64,000 nucleotides of DNA, from assembly GCA_002682825.1 (NCBI GenBank), contig NOKP01000024.1, forward strand, positions 124,001 through 188,000. The letters are read 5' to 3'. Each line of letters begins with the position of its first letter. Position 1 is the stretch's first letter. A program made the position numbers and the translations under genes. Origin of the DNA: Neonectria sp. B-13 (lineage: Eukaryota; Ascomycota; Sordariomycetes; Hypocreales; Nectriaceae). The notes under the pieces were generated by a model that saw only the letters and a list, made by a program, of their open reading frames with translations, was not told the DNA's origin and searched no databases. This document shows, piece after piece, positions 53,232 through 63,367 of the stretch.

Positions 53232-55004
53232 CTACTTCGTTTCCTTCGTCTCCTCCCGATGAGTCTTTCCATTGCGGCGCTCCACAACCGGCGCCGTAAC
53301 CTCGTCAGTGAAGTACTTCTTTGTCGAGGTAAAGAACCAGCAGCCCATCATGGATACGGCGCAAAATGCTATCAAGGTGTACCAAATATACTTGAAAGAA
53401 TCTGCGTATGCCAATCTCGATGTTTCAGTGACTGCTTGAACAACGGCTGGAGTGATTCCTGGAACTGTTGGAAGTGCTTCTACGCCCCCCGAAGCAAATG
53501 TCGAAAGCAGACCAGAGAGACTAGATTCCGGGAGCCCAGCGGCTAGTGCTGCCTTCGAGATGGCGGGAGGTAGAAACTCCTTAACTTTAGAGTTGAAGAT
53601 CTGACCGTACATGGTCGTTGCGATGGCGCCGCCGATGAAACCTGCAGCAACGCCGATGCAGACAGCCGTGGCGATTGATTCGTTCGGTGCCGCCAAGCCA
53701 GACAGGATTGTGAGTGAAGAAGCCTCAGACCCAATAGCAAGGCCCATGAGGGCCGACGGGAAGAACCAAGTCGCGAAATTCATGCCCGGCTTTGCCAACA
53801 TCATCAAGCCAGCGCCGAGAAGCAAAACAGCCAGAAGGCCCATGGTGATCCAGCGGAATTCCTTGAAATAGCGTAGGATGATGGCGGCGACAAGTGAGCC
53901 CACGACAGTCGAGACGTTCAAGGGTAACTGCCACACTGCTGTGATGAGTCCGCCAGTACCAAAGACGTAGACTACCACTTGGGGTAAGAAGGCCTGGCAT
54001 CCATAAAGTGCAAAGCCGCCAGAAACGCGTATTAACAAAGCTGTGTTGAAGTTTCGGTCCTGGAAGACAGCGTGGGGCAAAATTCCTGTTGACGTTCCTT
54101 TCCATTCCCACATCCCAAAGACAACGAGCAGAAGAGCTCCAGATATCACTGTTCCTAGTACAATCCCCGATGTCCACTTGTAGGGATTGCCGCCATAATT
54201 GATGCCGACGAGGAACAGAGTGAGGCCAGCGCATACTAAAAAGACACCAAGCCAGTCCACCTCTAGTAAGCGCTGCTTGATGCTGAAACCTTCTGGATTC
54301 GGGCGAGGCATGGGGTGGTAGAATAGTACGACCGAGATGAACGCGGAAGCGTAAAGACAAGCTCCAACATAGAAGCCGACGCGCCATCCATCCAAGGCGC
54401 CACCAACGGCCTTCTGGATGAATAGGCCTTCGAGAATGGGAGCCCCAATAAACGAGCCTGCGGAGAAGACTGTCGCGAATGCGACTGCGATAGGCCGATG
54501 GTTCTTTGGGACGATTTCCTGAATGAGTGGATTGGAAAGGAAGCCACAGCCAACACCGAGGCCATTCAACACCTGACCACCGATAACCATGCTGAGATTA
54601 TTCGCGCGTCCAGCAATAAGCATACCGGTGCCGCCGGCTATGCAACCAAATAGAAGAAACGATCGGCGGTCGAGGATGTCTGATACATTGCCGATAAAGG
54701 CAGCCGCCACGGCGCTGCTCAAAGAAGACGAGGTGGCGATCCAGTTTGCTCTGCTAGCATCCTCGGGGAAACGAGCAGCAATGAAGGCAATTGCAGTAGC
54801 GGGCACGCCTGTTGCCCATGAGCCTATGAAGATGATCATATAAAGGGCGAAAAGATTGGCAAGTATGTTGAAGCTCCATGTAAAGTTCTTGGAGTCCAGG
54901 TTTTCGATATCTGTTGTTTCCGGCTGAGAATTTTGGTTGGGACTGTCATTTTCATAGTGTTCGATAGTTGAACCCAACATCTTCTCATCCAAATGGTTCG
55001 TCAT
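53232..55004 (-). CDS. MFS transporter, TRI12 / 14-TM type
   Basis: Single-exon 590-residue plasma-membrane transporter with the layout of 14 helices and a long cytosolic N-terminus (about 48 residues). Segments include NILANLFALYMIIFIGSW, then ANWIATSSSLSSAVAAAFIG with the loop-2 motif GNVSDILDRRSFLLFGCIAG (the MFS motif A region). QVLNGLGVGCGFLSNPLIQE follows, as in TRI12 and fungal siderophore/toxin exporters. The C-terminus is cytosolic and Lys/Glu rich. TRI12-type proteins are proton antiporters or symporters for small organic compounds. The cluster context (esterases, OYE) suggests import or export of an aromatic or lactone compound, not a named toxin. It is divergent from the Old Yellow Enzyme gene, with the shared element between them. 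Confidence 0.92.
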   Translation of the reverse strand: MTNHLDEKMLGSTIEHYENDSPNQNSQPETTDIENLDSKNFTWSFNILANLFALYMIIFIGSWATGVPATAIAFIAARFPEDASRANWIATSSSLSSAVAAAFIGNVSDILDRRSFLLFGCIAGGTGMLIAGRANNLSMVIGGQVLNGLGVGCGFLSNPLIQEIVPKNHRPIAVAFATVFSAGSFIGAPILEGLFIQKAVGGALDGWRVGFYVGACLYASAFISVVLFYHPMPRPNPEGFSIKQRLLEVDWLGVFLVCAGLTLFLVGINYGGNPYKWTSGIVLGTVISGALLLVVFGMWEWKGTSTGILPHAVFQDRNFNTALLIRVSGGFALYGCQAFLPQVVVYVFGTGGLITAVWQLPLNVSTVVGSLVAAIILRYFKEFRWITMGLLAVLLLGAGLMMLAKPGMNFATWFFPSALMGLAIGSEASSLTILSGLAAPNESIATAVCIGVAAGFIGGAIATTMYGQIFNSKVKEFLPPAISKAALAAGLPESSLSGLLSTFASGGVEALPTVPGITPAVVQAVTETSRLAYADSFKYIWYTLIAFCAVSMMGCWFFTSTKKYFTDEVTAPVVERRNGKTHREETKETK

Positions 55005-55547
55005 GATCGGCGCGAAATGAGACCTCGTCCTAGCATAGAAAGAAATTACAAGACAAAGGAATACAGTCGAGTCCTTTAGCAGATAGAAGGTGACAATTCA
55101 GGCGGTAAAGTAATAAAAGGATGATAGATCAGGTCAGGAAAAGACGACAGCTGTTGAACGAGGAGGAATCGGCGCCAGATGGTCGTGTCCTCAAAGAGAA
55201 GCAAATGGTGGAATATGAATCGACCTGTCGCGAAGTTTGGGCCTCTATTATAGTCAACCGGCACGATTCTAAGGGCTGCGAAGGACATTTTAGTGCAACG
55301 ATAACGCGTAAAAGCTGAGACCTCGGCGACCATACAGGCCTTTGCCGCCGACATCTAGTAATCTGAAGCGTCTGAAATGGCCCTAAGCCGAGTTGAAGTC
55401 CAATCCTCTTAGGTCCATCCGTCCGAGAATCCCCACGAATCTGAAAATCCGGGGTCAGGGTTCTCCAGGTTCATGATTGTGGAATAGTCTTCTCAGGGAA
55501 GAGATTTGGCGATACTTTGAAAAGTCTAGTTCGTCTTTGGGTTTGCA

Positions 55548-55571
55548 CTAATGTATTGGTCGACGTCGTCC
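55548..55571 (+). promoter_or_regulatory. TTGGTCGACGTC element, copy 3
   Basis: Begins CTAATGTATTGGTCGACGTC and ends GTCC, followed by AGCGGGCGTGG. It resembles copy 2 over about 40 bp, allowing a 2-3-bp gap. It lies about 545 bp before the MFS ATG and about 1.1 kb before the OYE ATG. Confidence 0.55.
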
Positions 55572-56188
55572 AGCGGGCGTGGCTCACGCTAAACACGGCG
55601 CCACGTTTTCACATGACCTTGGACAGCCTTTCAAAGCAGTGGCAGTACCCTTGTATGTTTGATAGTTGCCGTCTTTCACAGCCGAAAACGGATAGTAAGT
55701 ATTAATGAGAGGAGAAATGTAGCTTGATATAATTCAACTAAGAGAGAACGCTCTGTCGGCAATTGCAGGCGGCAAAGATAGCTCAGGCCGGATCCTCGCA
55801 TCACTCTTGAACGTTCGCATGAGCAAAAAGGTCAAGGACTGGGTTGAGAAGACTACGTCACACTTTGGCACTCTGTATTGCCTAGATACCTAGATTATTA
55901 CCTCCCATCACCTTCATCATAACGAAACTGATGTACATGAAGGAACCACTAGTCTACCTCTCACATAGCCCTAGATTCATCTCAGATCGGTCAAAGCTCC
56001 GCCCCCTAGGCAGCATCACAGACGTAGGTTTCTCAAACTGCCCGGTCACAAACTACGGGTCAGTATCTTCAACATCGAAATGGTTAGCCAGGGCCTAAAT
56101 TTGGGGACGTTGTCCCAGATCTAGGTCCCTCACAGGGGTCTACGATCCCAAAAGTAGGCCACTCTAGGCACCTCAGCTTAGAGCAACA

Positions 56189-56257
56189 GGAGCTCAGCTC
56201 TAAAAATAGAAGTAGCGTTTAGTGTGCTTCAGTTTCGTCTCCGAATATAGTGGTATT
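56189..56257. repeat. Dispersed repeat copy B (less degraded)
   Basis: Partner of 43301-43369. It keeps G or C at most of the transition differences, for example CGTCTCCGAA here against CATCTCTGAA there. Neither terminal inverted repeats nor coding is visible. Confidence 0.6.
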
Positions 56258-56654
56258 TGGGGTAGTAATTCAACCAAGGCATCTCTTCGGGGGCGACAGG
56301 GCTAGCGTGGACCTTTCATTTGGGAACACAATCAAATTACGAACCAAATCACGGAGTAATGGGTCCATTTATCACAGTGAGGTCATTCGTCATGACTAAT
56401 TAACAGCTAGTAAAGAAACATGAAGATCTTCATATTTTCTACCCCTCGGCCTGTTTTTTTGGCGCCAGTGGGCCCGCACGTATCTGTTTCTTATCAAGTT
56501 ACGATTCGTTCAAAGCGAGAAGAGAATAAAGGAAGGTATTTCCTTTCATTAGTCGGTCAAACATCACCAACTCACCTACTCTCAACATCTCTCTTTGATC
56601 AAACCATCTATCATCACTGACTCCCCACCACATCAAAAAAAAATAACAATCACA

Positions 56655-57758
56655 ATGACTGACACCAACCTGTTCAAACCAATCCTTCTTGGACAAGTCA
56701 AACTCCAGCACCGAGTCGTCATGGCCCCTTTGACACGTTTCCGTGCCGACGAGAACCATGTCCCTCTCCCCGTCTCGATTGAGTACTACACTCAGAGAGC
56801 CAGTACTCCGGGGACTCTCATCATTGCCGAGGCCACCCACATTTCACCTCGTCATTGTGGCGCTCCTTATGCCACTGGTATCTGGACCAAGGCCCAAATC
56901 GAGAGCTGGCGTGCTATCACGGACTCTGTCCATGCCAAGGGCTGCTCTATCTTCTGCCAGCTCATTGCTCCGGGTCGAGCTGGTCATATTGAAGGCTACC
57001 CTCTCTACAGCTCAAGTGCCGTGGCTATGGAGCCAGGTGCCGACGTTCCAGAGGAGATGACGGAGTCCGATATCTTGGGTTGTATCGACGACTTCAAGGT
57101 GGCTGCTCGCAATGCGATTGAAGCTGGCTTTGATGGCATCGAGCTCCATGGTGCGAATGGTTATCTCATCGACCAGTTCATGCAAGATGTCTGCAACACT
57201 CGGACCGACAATTGGGGCGGCACCATTGAAAACCGGTCACGCTTTGTTATCGAACTCACAAAGGCTGTGGTTGACACCATTGGTAGTGACCGAGTTGGAG
57301 TTAGATTGAGCCCATGGAGTACGTTCCAGGGAATGAAGATGGAGGTGGCAGCTGCTGAGGAGCAGTTCTCTTTTGTCATTCGAGCGTTGAAGGACTTGAA
57401 GATTGCATACCTGCATTTGGTCGAATCTCGAGTAATCAACAATATCGATACCGAAAAGAAAGAGGGTCTCGAGTTTGCTTTCAACATTTGGCAAAACCAG
57501 TCCCCTGTCCTTGTCGCTGGTGGCTTCACGGCCGATTCTGCCAAGAAAGCTGTCGACGAAGAGTACAAGGATCACGATACACTGGTGGTCTTCGGTCGAT
57601 ACTTTGTCTCGACGCCAGACCTGGTTTACCGACTGCGCCACCGCCTCGAGCTGAACCCATATGACCGGTCAACATTCTATACACCGTTGCAAGCGGAAGG
57701 CTACACAGATTATCCCTTCAGTAAGGAGTATCTGGAGTCAGTTGAGGTCTCGGTATAG
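56655..57758 (+). CDS. NADH:flavin oxidoreductase / Old Yellow Enzyme
   Basis: Single-exon 367-residue FMN-dependent ene-reductase that reduces activated C=C bonds (enones, quinones, nitro compounds) with NAD(P)H. The start MTDTNLFKPILLGQVKLQHR leads into VVMAPLTRFR, where Thr27 is the FMN-tuning threonine position. The active-site triad is in GIELHGANGYLIDQF: His165, Asn168, Tyr170. RSRFVIELTKAV, VGVRLSPWSTFQGM, VLVAGGFTADSA and LVVFGRYFVSTPDLVYRL complete the TIM barrel and FMN phosphate site. The usual substrate-binding QLWHxGR is changed to QLIAPGR, which alters the pocket. Cytosolic. Position next to the transporter and esterases suggests it reduces an unsaturated product released by them. 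Confidence 0.95.
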   Translation: MTDTNLFKPILLGQVKLQHRVVMAPLTRFRADENHVPLPVSIEYYTQRASTPGTLIIAEATHISPRHCGAPYATGIWTKAQIESWRAITDSVHAKGCSIFCQLIAPGRAGHIEGYPLYSSSAVAMEPGADVPEEMTESDILGCIDDFKVAARNAIEAGFDGIELHGANGYLIDQFMQDVCNTRTDNWGGTIENRSRFVIELTKAVVDTIGSDRVGVRLSPWSTFQGMKMEVAAAEEQFSFVIRALKDLKIAYLHLVESRVINNIDTEKKEGLEFAFNIWQNQSPVLVAGGFTADSAKKAVDEEYKDHDTLVVFGRYFVSTPDLVYRLRHRLELNPYDRSTFYTPLQAEGYTDYPFSKEYLESVEVSV

Positions 57759-58270
57759 CCAAGCCTGGTAGGAATAGGCTGAAGCTTTCGGTGTGTTTAC
57801 TACTCATAAATGCAGATTCAAGGTCAAGACAATGAGCGCAGTACAACTAAGCCTATCTAGTGTGCGAAATAGCCAGCCCTTAGATGAATTCACCTTGCTG
57901 TCCTTTGTTGCACATGATCTCAATTAACCTTTTCCAAGTCGCCACGTCAGAATCTACAACGGTACACCGACATATACAGGGACTCTAGGAAAGTTCTAGT
58001 AAGGTTTTGTTATTATTGGTACTTATATCCTTTTCCTGTCGTATGAAATTAGATGTAATCACGTGCTTTCAAAGAGCAGTATTACAGTCGCGGAAGCTGC
58101 AACATCCCAAGTGATCACATATTTTCTCTTGTATCCACACACTCTGCAAGAGCACGGGCCGACTTTCTATCAACAGATTTAGCTACAGCTGGGCATACGA
58201 TTATTCGCGGCCCAGTTCCATCAACGACCTGTCTATCCTTGGGAGCAGATTTCATCAAGTCCTTGGAAGG
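57759..58270. other. Intergenic stretch
   Basis: About 510 bp between tandem genes. It is AT-rich near 57990-58060. No frame or motif recognised; 3' UTR and promoter. Confidence 0.4.
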
Positions 58271-58961
58271 ATGGCTGAGGCAAAGCAAGCTCCATTCATC
58301 TACATCAACGGCTACCCTGGTGTGGGCAAGCTTACGGTGGCCAACGAGCTATGGTAATTCTCCGTCAGACCACATTGGGTGATATAATGTTAACATTGGC
58401 TCAAAGCAAGCTTCTACCAAAAGCGAAAGTAGTCAGCAATCACCTCCTCATAGACCCGGTCGCAGCCATGTTTGAGAGAACCGCTGAAGAGTACCAACCC
58501 CTCCGCCGAGCCTTGCTAGGTCCCTGCTCATCTATTTGCGTTTCCTATAGCAATCTAACTTCCTTGGGAAACAGCGCAGAGAGCTGCTGAAATCCCTTGC
58601 CACCGCTGAGTCGACACGGGATGTTACCTGGATCTTCACCGATCAGCAATCCTCAAGCGAGCTCGGAAGCTCCACTGCGAAGGAATATCAGAGTGCCGCG
58701 GCGTTGCGAGGCTCGCCTTTTGTCTCGGTCATTCTATCTTGCGAGCTCGACCAAAACTTAGAAAGGGCAGTGAGTGGGGGTAGGGGCAACGGATCCAACA
58801 CCAAGCTCACGGACCTTGCTATTCTCCGCAGCATCAGAGAAGGGGAGGACATATTCCACTTCAGCAACAAGACTGAAATGGAATTGGACGTGACGAATTT
58901 GACTCCAGGTGAAGCAAGCAGGAAGATATACGAACATATCAGTAAGATTCTTGAGACATGA
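58271..58961 (+). CDS. Small P-loop kinase-like protein (AAA_33 type)
   Basis: 191-residue P-loop protein from three exons, 58271-58353, 58407-58519 and 58582-58961. The Walker A-like motif is INGYPGVGKLTVAN near residues 12-25. A conserved block NHLLIDPVAAMFERT follows, then TWIFTDQQSSSELGSSTAKE and the nucleotide-lid-like TKLTDLAILRSIREGEDIFHF. This pattern fits small ascomycete kinases related to chloramphenicol phosphotransferase-like or AAA_33 ATPases. Intron 1 uses GTAATT...CAAAG. Intron 2 (GTCCCT, TCTAAC) ends at the third of three close AGs because only it preserves phase. The phosphoryl acceptor is unknown. Confidence 0.85.
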
Positions 58962-59464
58962 TTTACAAGTTTGAAGCCGCAAGCCTATAGCTTTTAACGA
59001 AGAACTTTTTTTATTTTACAAATTCTGAGCAGCCAACACAATCACATAATCCTCGAAGCTTAGCAAATATGTAGGGATTCAACATTAATTCGTTCGGCAT
59101 TTTCTACGAGGCCCTTCGGTCGATATGTTCGCATGTTGTGCTAGCGCTCAATAGGTTTCTCCAACTTAGACGTCTAGCCACTCGTTTGTATACCAAACAT
59201 TCTCTTGAACGTTGCACCGTCATCTTTGGCAACGTTTTATTCGACTTTTCTCCAGACTGTCTTTGATCTCCCCCATTCGCTCAGCTTCATTTCGTCTAGT
59301 ATATTTCCTCGTCAGACTCTCCATTCCTTGCGCTCAGCCTCTTGGATATCCCTTCTTCATCTTGATTTTATCGGTTCCTACTCATCCCCCGGTGCTATGT
59401 CTCGGTGGTACCTTTTTCCCAGCAGCCATTTTTCTGTAGTCACTTTAGCATGCACTTTCTGGAG
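58962..59464. other. Intergenic stretch between convergent genes
   Basis: About 500 bp of 3' flanks. The 174-codon plus-strand frame at 59205-59729 overlaps the J-domain gene in antisense and is judged a shadow. Confidence 0.4.
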
Positions 59465-60239
59465 TCAAGTAGTAGAACTTTGGTACCTTTTCTTTTGTAT
59501 TTCTCTGTCGATGACGTGTAGCTCCCATCCAATGTTCCGCAGGCTCACCTTGCACCGACGAAGTTCCATTTCCACCACCATCCGGTCCACCCTGCGACGG
59601 GTCTCACGCCGAGTTCGCTCTCCCTTGTCTTTTTCTGACAGGGTCGAGATATCGCCAATCGATTTTTCCCTGGCGATTTCTTGTTCTTGCTCGGCCTCGA
59701 GGCTGTCAATTGCCGACTGCTTTATGTGAACATCTCTAGTTGCCTCTGAATGTTTGCGCTGGAGCTTTCTCTTTTTCGACTCCATATGCTGCAGTTCTCT
59801 ATCTAGCTCGTCAATCGTTTCCTCTTGTACGTGTGTCTCGTCGGTCTGTGGAGTATATGTCTGATCAACTCTTGCGTGAACTGGTGATCTATTCTCAACA
59901 TCATTTTGCGAGGTTGGCGAATCCACCAGCGAGTTAACAGACTTCGTCTTTCGAATGGATTTGTATCGGATATCGAAACGTCGTCGCTTGTTCTTATCGA
60001 CAAGAACGGCGTGGGCGGTGGTCAGCTGCAAGCGATATAACGTTAGCTATCGTGATCCCCGCGCCGGTGGAATGACGGACTTGTTGGAACTCGGCCGTTG
60101 CCTCTGGGGTGTTCGTGTTCTTGTCAGGATGCTTTAGCCTTGCGAGCCGTCTATAGGCAGATTTGATCGTGGCTTCATCCGCTGTTGGGGGAACTTGGAG
60201 AATGGCATAATGGTCGACGGTGGACGAAGAAGCAACCAT
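59465..60239 (-). CDS. J-domain (DnaJ/Hsp40) co-chaperone with coiled coil
   Basis: 239-residue protein from exons 60239-60081 and 60025-59465, phase-0 intron of 55 nt (GTCCGT, AGCTAACG, GCAG). The J domain is residues 9-75: DHYAILQVPPTADEATIKSA, then YRRLARLKHPDKNTN with the HPD tripeptide at residues 37-39. The helix-IV part lies across the intron (EFQQ-LTTAHAVLVDKNKRR). It stimulates Hsp70 ATPase. The second half is a long charged coiled coil (EETIDELDRELQHMESKKRK, QSAIDSLEAEQEQEIAREKS), probably for binding a partner. No zinc-finger or C-terminal substrate domain, so a type III J protein. Cytosolic or nuclear. Confidence 0.92.
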
Positions 60240-61220
60240 TATGATGGTGAGGATGATTGAGATGAACCAAAATATGCGCGATACACGTCGATATTGGGAG
60301 ACGTTCCGTGGCAGACCTCGCGGGGTGTAATAGGCGACAGGGCCAAGGGCGGCTCACCTAACCTCGTCGCAACCTCGCAAGACGTGTCCTGGCCTGCTTT
60401 GTGTCATCTTTTGATCTCGCTAGGTGATCTCTTTCTCATTCTTTTGCATTTATTACGAAATATCACGCGCGTCGCGTCTGCAATGCAAGCCCCGCACTGC
60501 AGCATGAGAATGGGGCTGTTGTTGTGGCTCTTCACTGTGTATGCATGTCATCATTGGGCGCAGGTGACGAGTTGATGGGCATGTTGCTTTTTGTGATTTC
60601 AGCTATCATGCGTGGCAAGTTGTCGTTGCAGCATCTCGTTTTACGCGTCTAGGTTCCGAGACAGCTTGTATGTACGAGTAGGGGGCGCCAGGTGACCTGC
60701 TGGTTCGGCGCAATGTAACAAGGCGAGGTAAGGCAGACGGCGTAGGCACTACTCTCCCAGTGGAAGAATGACTCTACACAGCCTCGTTATCCAATAAGCC
60801 AGGATAATACTGTCACACAGCATGACACAGCCACAGCCACACGTAGGGCTCAATCAAGGCTTGGTAAGACTGGAGCACCTTTTCACGTCCAGTAACATGC
60901 AGGCTCAGTGTACTGTGCACTTTAACGAGAACTGTGACAGGAGTGTTGCACCATGTAGTATAGGCCCAGCAATCGCCTTAAATAAGCCTAAATCCTACGT
61001 GTGTGGTTTTCATTGGCGTCTTGGTCGTCAGGCAGAATTTCCAAGTAACGTAATATCGATCTCGCCAGGTTCTACAAATGGATAAAAGACCTCGTGCTGT
61101 ATTTCTTTCAGACTTATTCAATTGTAAAGCGCATGCCAAGGGCGTCCATGGCAGTGCGCGTATCGCTTTCCATTATATTACTCTATACTGGATCCTTTAG
61201 CAGGTGCAGTCTTCCACATC
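60240..61220. other. Intergenic divergent promoter region
   Basis: About 980 bp between the J-domain gene and the last gene, pointing away from each other. Frames of 60-93 codons lack support. No motif recognised. Confidence 0.4.
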
Positions 61221-63367
61221 ATGGCTGAGGCTTTCGCCATCCTTGGACTTATCCTACCAGTCCTCCAATTTACTGCGGTTTTAGGGAAGAAGTTCGAGGA
61301 GTTCCTCGATGCGAAGAACTATGTCCAACAAAAAGAAAGTCGGAGGCAGATGCGTCGTGATATTAAATCATGGACAGCAATGCTCAACGTGATCGAGAAG
61401 CTAGAAGCACCAAAGGGAAGTGATAAAGCTATGCTTTTAAAACCATGCAAGGAAAGTCTTCAAGAGTACATATCTATGCTGAAGAAAATCAGGAACAAGC
61501 TGAGGGAATATCGCAAGTCTGAGACACCACTTGTGGTAGTGATCGAGGTTCGAGGGCTCTTGCAAAAATTGAGGGAACATCGCTATGAGGACGAAGTGCG
61601 TAAATGGCTGATAGCCGTGAACACGTATGATTATTTTATCCTTTACAGCAACGCAGGCAGACTTCAAGGCACTAACAGATCTTTTTCGCAGGGCAAAAAT
61701 GTCAGATGACGATTCCATTATCAGATCGTTTCACGGTCAGAACATGAAGCAACAACAAAGCCTGAAGAATCTCGAAGATTCGCAACCACTGCTCTTTGCG
61801 GAGATTTCGAAGATAAAGACACAATTAAATGCTCTTTATGAAGGACTGAACACGGAGCAAGGGACTTTTAGTCTGCAACCGCAGCAGTCCCGGCTCCAGA
61901 CAGAGGAAATCGATCACAATCTCGAAAACCTTGATGATCCTCTGCAAGGCGATGACGATACTTCTAGTTGGACAGACAGCAGTGATTCTGAGACCTTAGA
62001 GCTGAAGGGGGACAGGGAGTTGGAAACACCAGACACAAGCCTACACAGCCAGGTTTCGACTGAGTCATTAGGTATGTGACCAACCATGGCCGGGGTACAC
62101 TTGTTTCCTATCTGACTGCGGGTATCAGCTGTTTCATGGAGTCATCACAGTCGATCCAGACCCGGTAACATGTATTCTGACCAATGTACCATGACTGACA
62201 TTGTCGGAGTGGATCCTCCATTGACACGTCTGTACGTAAAGCATTTCTTGATTCCTTACAGCGTCCTGGAAAATCATCTCTAACAGATCTTGCAAGTTCC
62301 CATGCAACTTCCAACGTCAGTGCTCTCATAACCCACATCACAGAGAGGGATGACGCGGTTGCTAGAGAACAAGGTTGTCTGGAAGTTGTTGCTGGCTCCT
62401 TCGATCAATCGGCGCCGACTGGCTTCGAAGTCATGAAGATTGTCGAGGAAGACTGGCAAGACAACCACCATTTCGATACCTGCAGCTTGGGAGATGATGG
62501 CGCCATCACAATTTGCATTGCTCTCCAAGTAGCCCGCTTAAGGGAGCTTATTGAGATGTACGGTGATGATGACTTGGAATCCGTATTGGAGACCAAATCG
62601 ACTACTCGGAGATTTTCTGCGATATTACTGCCGACAACACTCATCAAGCCATCTGACAGGCTTATCCGTCGCACGTTAGAGTTACAACACCCCCAACCCC
62701 AGCTAGCCATACACTGGGACATAAAATACATGTTCACAAAAGGACATGTTTACTTCTGCCTTAGCAACCTCAAAGAGCTCCACAAGAACATCGAGGCCAA
62801 ACGGGAGGGCGATTCTACATGTGCGCTGCCTAGCTTTTGCAACATGGCACTGTGCATTACAATTCCTTGGGAGAAGTATTCCCGGTGGACCCAAGGGGAG
62901 AAAGACCATTCCCTAGACGTCTTATGGGAGCAGGGAATTGTCGCCACTCTCCCGGTGCTGGTGAAGTTGCAAGATGGAACAGAGAAGCCCCACATGTGGT
63001 GCCCGCTCAAGACGAAACTAGATCAGAGAGCCCATTCCAGTTACAGGACCGTCCATGCAATCTTTCAAGAGGTAAGAACTTGAGGGCAGAATCGAGTACT
63101 TGGCTTACTGCTTGGTTTGGCTGACTTTGATCTCAGTATGTGCATCCAGAGCTTCCTCCTGAGACAGAAGATTCACTGGAAAAAACCCGATTTATCGTCG
63201 TGATCTACAGAACGGGAGCGGCGGACGAATGGGTCAAGGTCGTCCATTCAATTCTCTGTACGAATCCGGGGCGTATACTGGAGCCGTATCGGCTTGACCC
63301 TAGTGGCAGGCCCATCGACTTAGAGGACCTCACACGGCACTGCCAAGAGGGGTTAGTATCTCAATGA
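61221..63367 (+). CDS. Uncharacterised protein with HeLo-like N-terminus
   Basis: Five exons in my model (61221-61624, 61692-62071, 62129-62231, 62297-63071, 63137-63367) close in phase to 630 residues. The N-terminus MAEAFAILGLILPVLQFTAV and the following amphipathic helices (WTAMLNVIEKLEAPKG, LKKIRNKLREYRK) resemble the HeLo-like or STAND N-terminal domains of fungal NLRs. A coiled, acidic, Asp/Glu/Ser-rich linker follows (residues 200-260). The C-terminal half (from about 300) contains LRELIEMYGDDDLESVL and RFIVVIYRTGAADEWVKVVH and is not recognised. Intron 3 (GTACGT, CTAAC, GCAAG) is the least certain. Without it the downstream part could be a separate gene starting at 62136 (MESSQSIQTR...). 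No nucleotide-binding motif seen. Confidence 0.72.

Larger units (their letters stand above)
55005..56654. promoter_or_regulatory. Large divergent MFS/OYE intergene with repeat relic
   Basis: 1.65 kb without a gene. Holds copy 3 of the palindromic element (55548-55571), a repeat copy (56189-56257) related to 43301-43369, and an A-rich leader (56636-56646) just before the OYE start. The 92-codon minus-strand frame at 55076-55354 is not supported. Confidence 0.55.

Noticed and set aside
53232..55004. Reading the TRI12-type transporter as proof of a mycotoxin cluster
   Set aside because: No terpene synthase, PKS, NRPS or P450 is in the window. TRI12-type proteins transport many compounds.
59205..59729. 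174-codon Ser/Phe-rich plus-strand frame
   Set aside because: Overlaps the 3' end of the J-domain gene in antisense; its composition mirrors the charged coiled coil.
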